DNA of 64,000 bases from the NCBI GenBank assembly GCA_964420995.1, contig CAYQUX010000020.1:22750-86749 (forward strand), in the 5' to 3' direction. Both the position numbers and the translations under genes were made by a program. The notes under the pieces are model-generated. The model worked only from the letters and a program-made list of their open reading frames with translations, was not told the DNA's origin and ran no database searches. The stretch comes from Leptolinea sp964420995 (lineage in GTDB: Bacteria; Chloroflexota; Anaerolineae; Anaerolineales; Anaerolineaceae). This document shows, one piece after another, positions 51,066 through 60,397 of the stretch; within the stretch, counting starts at the first letter, position 1, and each line of letters starts with the position of its first letter.

Positions 51066-52169
51066 ATGAGCAATTTTATTGTTAAACACAAAAAAACATT
51101 CACAATCACATTTTCTATTATCCTGTTACTGGGCCTTGCCCTGACATGGTTCTACTACAATCTACCCGAATTCCTGGTCGATGATCTATTCAATTTGGTT
51201 GTGAATACGAACCAGACTGCCAATCTCTTCGAGAAAGACGGCCTGTATGTGATTACCACCGGGACTGGGGCACCCTTGCCAGACGAAGGACGGGCCGGGC
51301 CGCAAACAATTGTCATAGCAGGGGATCAATTCCTGGTCTTTGATGCCGGCCCTGGCAGCACCCACAAAATGGAAGTGATCCCCTTGGAAGTTGGTGATGT
51401 CGATGCTTTATTCCTGACCCATTACCATTCGGATCATATTGGCGATATGGGGGAGTTGATGCTAAAACGTTGGGCCACTACTGGCAATGACCAGCCCTTG
51501 CCGATTTATGGTCCTCCGGGGGTAGAGGAAGTTGTGGCTGGATTTGAGGCTGCCTATCAACTTGATGTAGGCTATCGCGTTGCCCACCACGGCGAAGAAG
51601 CCATGCCGCCTTCCGGAGCTGGCGGTGATGTCCATCTTTTCGATCTGGGAGCCGATCTGATGGCCAGTGAGGTGGTATATAAACAAGATGGCGTGCAGGT
51701 GATTGCTTTCAATGTTGACCACGCCCCGATATTCCCAGCGGTTGGATACCGGGTGAACTATAAAGATCACAGTGTGGTGATCACAGGCGATACGATCTAT
51801 ACGGAAAGCCTGACCCAGCACGCGATGGGTGCCGATGTATTGATCAGCGAAGCCTTGAATCATGAATTTTCGCAGATGTTGTCGGAAGCCAGTCGCGATT
51901 TGGAAAGCAATGTATCAATTGTTGCAGAAGATATTCAAGACTATCATATTACCCCTGAACAAGCCGGGATGGTTGCCAGAGATGCGGGAGTTCCCTATCT
52001 GATCATCACCCACGTACTTCCGCCAGTGCCCAATCATATCCTGGTCACCCCATTCCTAAGGGATGCCAGAGCAGTCTATGACGGTGAAATCTATATGGCG
52101 AATGATGGCACCATGGTCAAAATTCCTGTGGATTCGGACAGAATCACAATCGTAGAACTATTGAAATAG
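51066..52169 (+). CDS. Membrane-anchored metallo-beta-lactamase-fold hydrolase
   Basis: The 367-residue protein has an N-terminal anchor helix (ITFSIILLLGLALTWFYYNL) and an MBL domain with LTHYHSDHIGD (metal site) and VVITGDTIY. The order and the late HVLPPVPNHI histidine resemble arylsulfatase/RNase Z-like MBL enzymes. It begins one base after the DJ-1-like stop. A paralogue of similar length is at 52399. The substrate is not known. Confidence 0.85.
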   Translation: MSNFIVKHKKTFTITFSIILLLGLALTWFYYNLPEFLVDDLFNLVVNTNQTANLFEKDGLYVITTGTGAPLPDEGRAGPQTIVIAGDQFLVFDAGPGSTHKMEVIPLEVGDVDALFLTHYHSDHIGDMGELMLKRWATTGNDQPLPIYGPPGVEEVVAGFEAAYQLDVGYRVAHHGEEAMPPSGAGGDVHLFDLGADLMASEVVYKQDGVQVIAFNVDHAPIFPAVGYRVNYKDHSVVITGDTIYTESLTQHAMGADVLISEALNHEFSQMLSEASRDLESNVSIVAEDIQDYHITPEQAGMVARDAGVPYLIITHVLPPVPNHILVTPFLRDARAVYDGEIYMANDGTMVKIPVDSDRITIVELLK

Positions 52170-52179
52170 AGGCTCACTG

Positions 52180-52344
52180 ATGAACAAAACAACGTATATC
52201 AAAGCCGTACTGGTAATCTTTGGGTTGCTTCTACTTAGCAGGATACCTGCGTTTGTCAACGGCAGTTTGGACGCGGTCACGATTTTATCCACTATTGTGG
52301 AATTAGTTTTTTTCATCTGGGGTATATTGCTTCTGAGGAAGTAG
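52180..52344 (+). CDS. Small hydrophobic protein
   Basis: This 54-residue protein (starts MNKTTYIKAVLVIFG) has two hydrophobic segments separated by RIPAFVNGSLDAVT and ends IWGILLLRK. The ATG lies ten bases after the first MBL gene stop, following GAGGCTCAC, and it fits the operon spacing. I recognise no family. It may be a small membrane partner of the neighbouring exported enzymes. Confidence 0.5.
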   Translation: MNKTTYIKAVLVIFGLLLLSRIPAFVNGSLDAVTILSTIVELVFFIWGILLLRK

Positions 52345-52398
52345 CTTATTTGAGAAAAATATCAGGTAGAACCTGGGGACACCTCTCAGGAGAAAATT

Positions 52399-53460
52399 AT
52401 GACCAAACGAAAGATACTTCTAATTGCTGTGGCAGTCGTACTTGTAGCGCTCGCGATCGGATTCTTTGCAGTCAGGCAGAACGCCTCAGACGAAGGCATT
52501 CGCCGCAGGATCATCAACAACCAGAACCTAGCTAGTGAGACAGCAACTGAGCTGCAGCGTACCGACCGGATCACAGCCGTTTTGTGCGGTACAGGAAGTC
52601 CGATTTCACAAACAGAACCTCAAACGTGCACCGCCGTTTTCGTCAACGGGCAATTCCTCTTGTTCGATGCCGGCAACAATGCGCTAAGCTCTATGAACAA
52701 TTTGAATTTACCAATTTATGAGTTGGATGCGGTTTTCATCACCCATTTTCACAACGATCATTACGCCGATTTAGGTGACGTGATGGAATGGTCTTGGATT
52801 CGGGGCCGGCGACATATCCTGCCGGTTTATGGTCCCACTGGGATTACCCAGATCGTGGAAGGATTTCAATCTGCCTATGAATTGGAGGCTATGTACCGCA
52901 CCGCCCACCATGGCGAGGAAATTATGCCGCTGGAATGGGTGGACTCGCAGCCGATTGAATTTACACCACCACAAGATGATTCCGCTGTTGTTGTCTACGA
53001 ACGGGATGGCGTCACGGTCCGGGCATTTCGAGTCAGCCATCCCCCTATTGAACCTGCTGTTGGTTATCGCATTGAATATGCAGGGTTGGTCATCGTTCTC
53101 TCTGGGGATACCGTACGCACTAACTCGCTTCTGGAACAGAGCCGTAATGCAGATCTACTTGTGGCTGAAACGATGAACAAGGCTGTAGTGGAAACGATGG
53201 AAAAAGTATTCCGGGAGATTGGGGACACAGACCGGGCCACCATTTTCTACGACATCCGGGAATACCACATGGATGTCAGCGATGTCGGCGCATTGGCGCA
53301 AGAGGCGAATGTAAAGCGACTTGCTCTTAATCATTTGGCCCCGAAACCTCAGGGACGCCAACAGGCGAATCTGTTTTTCCGAGACCCTGTTTCAAAACTG
53401 TATTCCGGCGAACTACTGGTTGGTGAAGATGAGATGCGAATCGTTATCCCTGTGCCTTAA
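52399..53460 (+). CDS. Second membrane-anchored metallo-beta-lactamase-fold hydrolase
   Basis: The 353-residue paralogue of the gene at 51066 has an N-terminal helix (ILLIAVAVVLVALAIGFFAV), ITHFHNDHYADLGD (metal site) and IVLSGDTV. Both share the sequence HGEEIMP or HGEEAMP after a (V/A)xxxAYELExxYRxAHH-like region. One histidine of the H-x-H-x-D-H motif is kept in H-F-H-N-D-H. The start follows CAGGAGAAAA. Two related enzymes in one operon suggest a series of related substrates. Confidence 0.85.
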   Translation: MTKRKILLIAVAVVLVALAIGFFAVRQNASDEGIRRRIINNQNLASETATELQRTDRITAVLCGTGSPISQTEPQTCTAVFVNGQFLLFDAGNNALSSMNNLNLPIYELDAVFITHFHNDHYADLGDVMEWSWIRGRRHILPVYGPTGITQIVEGFQSAYELEAMYRTAHHGEEIMPLEWVDSQPIEFTPPQDDSAVVVYERDGVTVRAFRVSHPPIEPAVGYRIEYAGLVIVLSGDTVRTNSLLEQSRNADLLVAETMNKAVVETMEKVFREIGDTDRATIFYDIREYHMDVSDVGALAQEANVKRLALNHLAPKPQGRQQANLFFRDPVSKLYSGELLVGEDEMRIVIPVP

Positions 53461-53478
53461 CGAAAAACTGGAAATATC

Positions 53479-54585
53479 ATGAAAAAAAGTTTTCTCGTAC
53501 TCATAGCTCTTGCTCTAATCCTGATCATTGGCATCGCCTTCGTTGCGATGCGCCAAGGCAACCAATCTCAATCCTGTTTGGAGTACTACGCTGAGTTCAA
53601 AAATTCCCCCGCTGCCGCACTAGAGTGGTGCAATGTTGGTGAATACTTCTCCTGGGAATCAACCCTGCATGTAAACAAAGATTTCAACGCTTTGAGTATT
53701 TTCTACATCTGCCAGGGTAACCCAGACAATCCGGCTATCCTAATGATTCACGGTTACCCCACCAGTAGCTTTGATTTTGCCCCCCTTGTTGCAGAACTCA
53801 GCCCGGATTACTATGTCTGCGCGCTGGATACACCCGGCTATGGCTTTTCGGATAAACCGCTGGATGGATATGATTATTCCATCTTTGATGATGCTCAATT
53901 AGTCGATTATTACATTCGCGAAATCGTTGTGCTGGATGAGGTTACCTTGCTGACACATGACAAAGGCGACAGCGTTGGTCTGGCATTGCTGCAGATTTAC
54001 CAGGCTTATGAGACCAAACCCTACTCCATCAAGCATCACTTCATCACCAATGGGAACATCTACCTGCCCCTGGCGCAGTTGACAAATAGCCAAAAAACCC
54101 TCCTCAATCCCATCAGCGGACCTGTGCTCTCAAGGTTTTTATCCGGGGCGCCGCTGGCAGAAGGCCTGGCAGATCAAACCTTTGCTACCAGCTTACCCCA
54201 AAGTGAAATTGACTCATATGCCTCCATTTTTAATTACCAGGACGGGGGGAGGGTCCAACATGAGATCATCGAGTACCTGAATGAGCGCGCCGAGAACGAG
54301 GTCGGCTGGTTGGAAGGGTTGGCGAAGAGCAAGATCCCAACCACACTGATCTGGGGTGAACTGGATGCAATCGCGCCGGTTAGTGTACCAGATTTTGTTT
54401 GGGAGAATTACTTTGCAGACAGAGAAACTCCGGCAGCCTATTGGCGCATTCCCTGTGCCGATCATTACATACAGGTGGATGCACCTGATCTGATCGCGAA
54501 CATCATACGCACAACTTTGGCGGAAGGTGAAGTTCCAGTAGAGCTTGATGGTATGCCTTGTCGAGCTATTAATTTCACTAAATAG
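53479..54585 (+). CDS. Exported alpha/beta-hydrolase, haloalkane dehalogenase/epoxide hydrolase-like
   Basis: The 368-residue protein has an N-terminal signal anchor (FLVLIALALILIIGIAFVAM). The alpha/beta-hydrolase core has the oxyanion motif MIHGYPTSSFDF, a predicted nucleophile aspartate in LTHDKGDSVG (as in haloalkane dehalogenases and epoxide hydrolases), and a late histidine in CADHYIQVDAP. It is the last intact gene of the TetR-linked group. The substrate is unknown. Confidence 0.82.
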   Translation: MKKSFLVLIALALILIIGIAFVAMRQGNQSQSCLEYYAEFKNSPAAALEWCNVGEYFSWESTLHVNKDFNALSIFYICQGNPDNPAILMIHGYPTSSFDFAPLVAELSPDYYVCALDTPGYGFSDKPLDGYDYSIFDDAQLVDYYIREIVVLDEVTLLTHDKGDSVGLALLQIYQAYETKPYSIKHHFITNGNIYLPLAQLTNSQKTLLNPISGPVLSRFLSGAPLAEGLADQTFATSLPQSEIDSYASIFNYQDGGRVQHEIIEYLNERAENEVGWLEGLAKSKIPTTLIWGELDAIAPVSVPDFVWENYFADRETPAAYWRIPCADHYIQVDAPDLIANIIRTTLAEGEVPVELDGMPCRAINFTK

Positions 54586-54757
54586 GATGCTACCAAGAAT
54601 TTATAAAATTAGGAAAAGATGAGCGTAGTAATGTGCTGGTCTAAATCCACGCAGGTTAATGTAAGTGTTGGCGGTGAAGTGAATGAGCAGGATGATCGAA
54701 TACACCAGTAATTCCGTCCCATAGCTCATCGGGTGAGGAAGGGGACCAAAAGAACTA

Positions 54758-55266
54758 TTAGGCAGATGTCAGGAAACGTACATATTTTGCATCCGAAGTG
54801 GGTTCAACATCAGCAAGCAATTTAGAGAGAGGGAAACCCAACCAAGGGATCACCATACTCCAGGCTTCTACACAGCTCAGACGGTATATGCGTTCTTCTT
54901 GTGGGTATTTCTTGACCAGGTCGTTAACACTGAACTTGGCGGATTTGTTGACCATGCCGGAGATTTCCACGTCCCAAGGGGAGGTTTTGAAATCCTTTGC
55001 CAAGTGGCTACCCCTTGTTTATCAGTGGTGAACTCATAATAATTGTTGTAGTTGGTAATTTCATCCTAGGTATTGAAAATATCCCCGGTGGAGGGGACTT
55101 GGGTACCGATATTGGTACCCGAAGGAGTGGATTTTCCTGGCTGTACAGCGCAAGCCACCAGGGCGACGCTGCCCGCAATCACGCCTGCAGCCTTCATGAA
55201 ATCTCTTCTGGATAGATAAACCTGGTTAGGAGAAATTTCTGACGAGGGTATTATTGGTGTTTTCAT
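54758..55266 (-). pseudogene. msrP: Broken msrP (periplasmic methionine-sulfoxide reductase, molybdenum subunit)
   Basis: The first part (55266-55066) has a Tat signal SRRDFMKAAGVIAG. The second part (from 55003) encodes AKDFKTSPWDVEISGMV and RLSCVEAWSMVIPW, typical of MsrP with its molybdenum-ligand cysteine. They are separated by an in-frame TAG (55066-55068) and a frameshift near 55005. The intervening codons still read NYNNYYEFTTDK, an MsrP sequence. The protein then stops after about 165 of some 320 residues. Downstream, about 54610-54757, a hydrophobic reading frame with no start (LLVYSIILLIHFTANTYIN) may be a remnant of a membrane partner. Confidence 0.85.
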
Positions 55267-55278
55267 GGTTCCTCCCGG

Positions 55279-55827
55279 CTAATTTTCTTTCTCGTATAGT
55301 AGTGACACGATCGCGTCTTCTGTTTCTTGATATTTGCCTTCACCATTATGCGTGTATCGGATGTGTCCATTCTTGTCGATCAGATATAAACTTGGCCAAT
55401 AATGGGTGTTGTAGGCTTTCCAGGTCGCTCCAAGCTTGTCTTCAGCGACTGCATAGGGGATATTTAAGTCAATGACTGCTTGTTGTAAATTTGAAAGCAC
55501 CGATTCATGGTCAAATTCTGGAAAATGGTTTCCAATAATGACCAGGCCTTCTGATGAATATTTATTATGCCAATCAATCAACTTGGGGATCACGTTGCGG
55601 CAGTTTATGCAGCCAAAAGTCCACATTTCAATGATGACTACTTTACCTCGCAGGTCAGCAAGTCTAAGAGGATTGGGGGTATTAATCCAAATTGTGTTGG
55701 TCAATTCAGGCGCAATACCTAGATCAGGCAAATAATTTGATGTGGAATTATCAACCGCTTTTTTAACCAGATTGCAAGCTGAAAGAAGAAAAAAACTTAT
55801 AAGAATTAATGAAATTTGTGATCGCAT
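55279..55827 (-). CDS. Thioredoxin-like lipoprotein (TlpA/DipZ-like)
   Basis: The 182-residue lipoprotein (lipobox LLSAC) has a thioredoxin fold with IEMWTFGCINCRNVIPKL as the active site (C-x-x-C) and a cis-Pro segment HYWPSLYLIDKNG. Such W-x-x-x-C-I-N-C-x-x-x-x-P proteins reduce disulfides on the cell surface and usually receive electrons from a CcdA/DipZ membrane protein. A CcdA gene lies 2.8 kb away. It precedes the broken msrP, suggesting a former surface repair operon. ATG 55827 has better spacing to AGGAG than ATG 55833. Confidence 0.85.
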   Translation of the reverse strand: MRSQISLILISFFLLSACNLVKKAVDNSTSNYLPDLGIAPELTNTIWINTPNPLRLADLRGKVVIIEMWTFGCINCRNVIPKLIDWHNKYSSEGLVIIGNHFPEFDHESVLSNLQQAVIDLNIPYAVAEDKLGATWKAYNTHYWPSLYLIDKNGHIRYTHNGEGKYQETEDAIVSLLYEKEN

Positions 55828-55903
55828 AACCATATCTCCTAGTTGATATGATTATGTTAATCAACAATAATTACGAAATTATAAATTATTGAAGAACAAA
55901 GGA

Positions 55904-57136
55904 TTACCCCTTGGGCAGGGAGATTGTGAAAGTGGTTCCCTTAAGACACTCACTTTGAATGGTGATATGACCTTTATGCGCTTCAATTACCCCCTTGGCG
56001 ATGGCCAAACCCAACCCGGCACCACCGCTGACGAGGCTGCGGGATTTATCTCCTCGGTAAAAACGCTCAAAAACATGGGGGATGTCTTCAGGCAAGATTC
56101 CTTCACCAGAGTCACTGATATTTACTAATATATTGTTTTCAACCAGTTTTGCTGTCAGGCTAATTTCGCCATCTTTAGGGGTGTACCTGATGGCATTACT
56201 GACCAAATTATTAAGCGCACGTCCCATCCAGAGCACATCCATGTTTATCGGATCCACGCCTTCATTAGCTGAACCGCATAACTTCACTCCTTTTTGAGCG
56301 GCCAAACTGGAGAAGCTTTCAAGTGTGTCAGAAATGAGGTCACTGATTGAAGCAGGCTCCAGGTTCAGCGGCATGCTTCCTGAATCCAGTTGGGAGATTT
56401 GAAATAGGTCATCCACCAAAAATGAAAGGGCGTCTATATGTTTCTTGGCCTGTGAAAGATAGTTCTGAATCTCTTTCGGATCTGTGACTACACCATCAGA
56501 GAGAGCTTCAATCAATAAGCGGATGGAAGAGAGAGGTGTGCGCAGGTCATGTCCAGCCCAGGCAACCAGATCGCGTCGCAATGTTTCAAGCTCTTTCTGT
56601 TTTTGATCCGCGGATTGTAATTGCTGAGCCATCTTATTGAATGAACCAGCAAGGGATGAGATTTCATCTTTTCCAGGGATGTCAGCCCTGGTGGTGAAAT
56701 CTCCATTTTTTATTGAATGAGTCGCAGATTCAAGATGCGAGATGCGGTCAATCAATGCACTGGTAAAAAAGCTTCCCAAAGCAACGGCAATTCCGCCTGC
56801 AAAAAAAAGTAAAACTGTTGCCAATAATAAGTCATGTTCACTGGCAAACATCAAACGAGCGGTCAGCCAAACATTCAGAAATGTTAAAAGGCTGGCGATG
56901 ATGTAAGATCCGAGCAGCACCCAGCGGAGCGAAGGGGCAAATATTAACCAGTTGAAACGATATGCGCTGTAACCAATGATGGTTGAGATAACAGCGGTAA
57001 TAGCCAGAAACAGAGCCATATGCTGAAGGTCGCCAAGCGTTGGACGCATCAATAAATAGAAGATCGCCAGAGAAATTAGTAAAACGATTGCAATGGCACT
57101 GGCAAAAAAGAAAGTGCGGTTTCTGGACTTTTTCAT
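55904..57136 (-). CDS. Sensor histidine kinase with HAMP domain
   Basis: The 410-residue kinase has four predicted membrane helices at residues 10-130, a HAMP segment (SHLESATHSIKNGDFTTR), the phosphoacceptor WAGHDLRTPLSSIRLL, the N box NLVSNAIRYTP, and ATP lid motifs DSGEGI and GAGLGLAIAKG. It starts four bases after the stop of the upstream OmpR-type regulator gene, forming a pair. Short loops indicate that it senses an event in or near the membrane. The target is likely the thiol-redox genes on both sides. Confidence 0.92.
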   Translation of the reverse strand: MKKSRNRTFFFASAIAIVLLISLAIFYLLMRPTLGDLQHMALFLAITAVISTIIGYSAYRFNWLIFAPSLRWVLLGSYIIASLLTFLNVWLTARLMFASEHDLLLATVLLFFAGGIAVALGSFFTSALIDRISHLESATHSIKNGDFTTRADIPGKDEISSLAGSFNKMAQQLQSADQKQKELETLRRDLVAWAGHDLRTPLSSIRLLIEALSDGVVTDPKEIQNYLSQAKKHIDALSFLVDDLFQISQLDSGSMPLNLEPASISDLISDTLESFSSLAAQKGVKLCGSANEGVDPINMDVLWMGRALNNLVSNAIRYTPKDGEISLTAKLVENNILVNISDSGEGILPEDIPHVFERFYRGDKSRSLVSGGAGLGLAIAKGVIEAHKGHITIQSECLKGTTFTISLPKG

Positions 57137-57140
57137 GGTA

Positions 57141-57824
57141 TCAAGGCTCAAATTTATAACCCACACCCCAGACAGTCACGAGATGCCTAGGAGCGGTTGG
57201 ATCGTTTTCAATTTTTTCCCGTAAACGTCGAATATGAACGGTTACAGTGCTTGGGTCAATAAAATCGCGCAATCCCCAAATATTTTCAAGTAATTGATTG
57301 CGTGAAAAAACCTGGCGGGGATGAATTGCCAAATGATAAAGTAAATCAAATTCTTTGGCTGTTAATATTACCTCATTGCCATTAATCGATACTTCTCTGG
57401 TTTGTGGGTTGATATTAAGGTCGCCAACCTGAATACTTCCTTGAGGTGACGAATCTGATTTGGCTTGAGTCCGGCGCAAAACTGCCCTAACACGGCTGAC
57501 TAATTCTTGAGGGCTAAAAGGTTTAACTACATAATCATCCGCACCTAGTTCAAGACCGGCAATACGGTCACTTTCTTCACGCCTTGAAGTCAGCAAGATC
57601 ACGGGTACGTCTGCCCGGTCGCGAATGCTTCTAATTAATGTAAACCCATCCATTCCAGGAAGCATGACATCCAAAATGACCAGGTCAGGCAAATTATTAG
57701 AAAAGTGTTCAAAAGCTGCCAAGCCATCAGAAAAAGTGGTTACTTCAAAACCAGCACGTTTTAAATACAAACTGACTACGTCACTGATACTGGGTTCATC
57801 CTCGACAATTACAATATGTGTCAT
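57141..57824 (-). CDS. OmpR/PhoB-family response regulator
   Basis: The 227-residue regulator has the receiver acidic pair V-E-D-E-P, phosphoacceptor in LVILDVMLPG, switch residues VILLTSR and KPFSPQELV, and a winged-helix DNA-binding domain with VTVHIRRLREKIENDP. It pairs with the kinase downstream. It is divergent from the thioredoxin-like/CcdA operon, and the 139-base gap is the likely target region. Confidence 0.95.
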   Translation of the reverse strand: MTHIVIVEDEPSISDVVSLYLKRAGFEVTTFSDGLAAFEHFSNNLPDLVILDVMLPGMDGFTLIRSIRDRADVPVILLTSRREESDRIAGLELGADDYVVKPFSPQELVSRVRAVLRRTQAKSDSSPQGSIQVGDLNINPQTREVSINGNEVILTAKEFDLLYHLAIHPRQVFSRNQLLENIWGLRDFIDPSTVTVHIRRLREKIENDPTAPRHLVTVWGVGYKFEP

Positions 57825-57963
57825 TCTAGTCTCACAAAGTTAGATTGTATACCAAAAATATTACACAACCCTTAACGCTTGTTCATGGAATCGTAATGTT
57901 TTTTTCTTTTTTATGTAACTTATGCAATTTAAACTGAATCCAATATAAAAAATGGAGATTCAA

Positions 57964-58593
57964 ATGCAAAAGAAAATTTTTGTTTCACTGATCACAATAT
58001 TGTTTGTGCTTTCTGCCTGTTCACCGGCAGCGCCCACCAAAGATGTAGTGATGGAAAAACCCACTGAAGTGATGATGGGAACCCCTGCAGCAGCTATGGA
58101 TGCAGTAGCCACTGAAGCAACGAACGGCGAAACAATGACGTCTCCTGCTTTTTTTGACACTTTACTAACTGATGTAAACACTGGCGATTCTTTCAAGATT
58201 TCTGACTTTGCTGGAAAAGTAGTTTTAGTTGAAAACCTGGCTATGTGGTGCCCCAACTGTAAGAAGCAACAGGAACAAATAAAGAAATTAATCAAAGCTT
58301 TAGGCATGGATTCTGACTTAATCTCTATCGGTTTTGATGTGGACCCAAATGAGAACGCTGCTGACTTAAAGAAATATACTGGCAGCAATGGCTTTGATTG
58401 GGTGTATGCAGTGCCACCTCAAGAAGTTCTCAATGAGATCAGTAGATTGTATGGCGAAAATTTCTTGAATCCGCCGTCGACACCAATCATTATCATTGAC
58501 CGTAAAGGCGGAGTCCATCCGATGCCGTTCGGAATAAAAAGCGCAGATGACTTGCAGAACTTGATTGATCCGTTCCTAGCTGAAGGAATTTAA
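57964..58593 (+). CDS. Thioredoxin-family lipoprotein
   Basis: The 209-residue protein has a lipobox (LSAC), a Met/Ala/Thr-rich linker and a TlpA-like thioredoxin domain with VENLAMWCPNCKKQQ (C-P-N-C). A late cis-Pro region reads NPPSTPIIIIDRKGG. The start at 57964 is preceded by GGAG; an earlier ATG at 57952 overlaps that site. It is followed by the ccdA gene, the membrane electron donor for such proteins, so the pair supplies reducing power outside the membrane. Confidence 0.88.
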   Translation: MQKKIFVSLITILFVLSACSPAAPTKDVVMEKPTEVMMGTPAAAMDAVATEATNGETMTSPAFFDTLLTDVNTGDSFKISDFAGKVVLVENLAMWCPNCKKQQEQIKKLIKALGMDSDLISIGFDVDPNENAADLKKYTGSNGFDWVYAVPPQEVLNEISRLYGENFLNPPSTPIIIIDRKGGVHPMPFGIKSADDLQNLIDPFLAEGI

Positions 58594-58660
58594 CTTAAAC
58601 AGGATGACTATGGTTGCAAATCGTGACACCCGATTTGCAACCATTTATAGAAAGACTCAT

Positions 58661-59332
58661 ATGGACTCAATACTTACATCAATTGGTTTAGGTTTGCTTG
58701 CCAGCACTAGCCCCTGTATAATTCCGCTTTATCCGGGTTATCTGGCTTATTTAAGTGGGGCTGCAGTAGGTGAAAAAAGGAAAGGACATTATTTCTTAGG
58801 GTTCTTTGTATTGGCGGGTGCGTTAACCATGATGCTGACACTGGGATTAATCATCGCATTACTATCCATTTCTATTGGAAGTGCACTATCAGTCATCATC
58901 CCTATCGCGGATTTGCTGCTTATTACATTGGGAATTCTACTTTTATTTGATAAGAATCCATTTAAAATGCTGCCACAGATCAAAATTCCGGCGTTAAAGA
59001 ACCCCTTTGTAAATGCATTTATGTACGGTTTGCTGTATGGCCCCATTGCACTGCCTTGTTCAGGACCGTTGGTGGTTGGGATTTTTGCGATCTCATTAAC
59101 TGCGAGCGAAGCTCTTAGTCGTTTGGGAGTGTTTTTGTGGTTCGGTATCGGGTTCGGTTTACCGTTATTGGCATTATCCCTAATTTCAGGTGTGCTGCAG
59201 CGATCCATCACCCGATGGCTGGCAATGCATTCAAGATTGATCAATATTATCGGTGGAGTTGTATTGGTGGGAATTGGTATTTATGATTTCGTGCTGAATT
59301 TGCCGCTCATACGATTGATATTGGGATTTTAG
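58661..59332 (+). CDS. ccdA: Cytochrome c biogenesis/thiol transfer membrane protein CcdA
   Basis: The 223-residue membrane protein of the CcdA/DsbD-beta family has six or so helices and two conserved cysteines, in STSPCIIPLYPGYL and ALPCSGPLVVGIF. It moves electrons from cytoplasmic thioredoxin to surface thioredoxin-like proteins. The start at the ATG of MDSILTSIG is preferred; 19 upstream in-frame codons are hydrophilic. The direct neighbour is the thioredoxin-family lipoprotein, and another such lipoprotein is at 55279. Confidence 0.9.
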   Translation: MDSILTSIGLGLLASTSPCIIPLYPGYLAYLSGAAVGEKRKGHYFLGFFVLAGALTMMLTLGLIIALLSISIGSALSVIIPIADLLLITLGILLLFDKNPFKMLPQIKIPALKNPFVNAFMYGLLYGPIALPCSGPLVVGIFAISLTASEALSRLGVFLWFGIGFGLPLLALSLISGVLQRSITRWLAMHSRLINIIGGVVLVGIGIYDFVLNLPLIRLILGF

Positions 59333-59523
59333 AATATAAAAAAATCCAGAATCCTTAAAACCTACCCTTATGGATAGCGTTTAAGGTTAAAACCTACCGA
59401 TATTGGTTTATTGCTTTGAAATCACTGGAATGATAATCTTGATCTATATCAAGAAGAGAACAATTTGTAATTAAAAAATCTCTTCTCAATTAAATAGTTA
59501 GAGGAATCAACGCAAGTTTAAAC

Positions 59524-59706
59524 CAAAAACGACCATTGCTGGTCGCTTGGAAAATAGTAGCGGGGAGTGGATTCGAACCACTGACCTCCGGGTTTTGAGT
59601 CAAAATACTGAATCCGTGCCATTTGTGCGACGGGCTCAGCAAATAAGCCAAACCGACAGACGAACTATGGTCCACGCTTGCCGGGCACGCTGCGGTGCTA
59701 ATCGAT
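59524..59706 (-). ncRNA. Structured RNA with tRNA-like 3' end, copy D
   Basis: Same RNA family as copies B and C. Promoter TTGACT (59740-59735), 16-base spacer, TACTAT (59718-59713). Compared with B and C the internal CACCTGC hairpin is missing, with 28 or so fewer bases, while 5' (ACGAAC/GTTCGT) and 3' (T-arm, CCCCGCT, ACTA) parts are conserved. The terminator is the same as in copy C: CGACCA-GCAA-TGGTCG followed by T. Upstream on the plus strand, about 59490-59550 equals 48985-49045, so the repeat includes flanking sequence. Confidence 0.6.
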
Positions 59707-59755
59707 GTTCGTATAGTATCTGAACGAAGTAAAAAGTCAAGTGTAGTTTTTACAA

Positions 59756-60397
59756 CTATTCCCTATCCAGTCCATGACGAATCGCAATTATGGCAGCTTG
59801 TGTACGGTCTGTAACTTCAAGTATAGCCAAAATGGCGCTGATGAGGTTACGCACAGTACCTTCAGATAAATGCAATCTGGCTGCAATATCCGAGTTGGCA
59901 AGACCATGCGATATTGCTTTCAACACTTCCAGTTCACGAGCGGTCATTTTATCTGATAGAACAGAAACAGGCTCCACCTGCCTGCTCGATACATGTTCAA
60001 GCAATTTCCCCGCTATACCAGGATCAACGTACGATTTGCCGGACCATGTGCCTCGGATGGCTTCGATTACCTTTTCTCGCGGTATATTTTTTAAAATATA
60101 ACCTGCTGCTCCGGCTCTAATGGCATCAAAAACCCATTCGTCGTCGCCGAATGTTGTCAAAACATGCACTTTTATGATCGGGTGAGAACTACAGATCTGG
60201 CGCGTCGCTTCAACCCCATTTATTCCCGGCATCTTAAGGTCCATTAAGACAAGATCAGGCAGGAGCTTACTCACCATTTCTATTGCTTATGCACCGTCTT
60301 GTGCTGTACCGACAACTTCGATATCACTTTCAAGGCGCAGCAATAACTCCAGGCCATCGCGGACAATGGACTGATTATCGCTGACAAGTATTTTCAT
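59756..60397 (-). pseudogene. NarL/LuxR-family response regulator with premature stop
   Basis: The frame starts at 60397 (MKILVSDNQSIVRDGLELLL) and ends at 59756, 214 codons. Codon 37 is TAA (60289-60287), within the receiver just before AIEMVSKLLPDLVLMDLKMPG. Everything after it is intact: phosphoacceptor D, KNIPREKV switch region, and a LuxR helix-turn-helix (TARELEVLKAISHGLANSDI). Internal re-initiation at codon 41 (ATG) would give a regulator with an incomplete receiver. The kinase gene upstream is also broken, which argues for decay. Confidence 0.85.
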
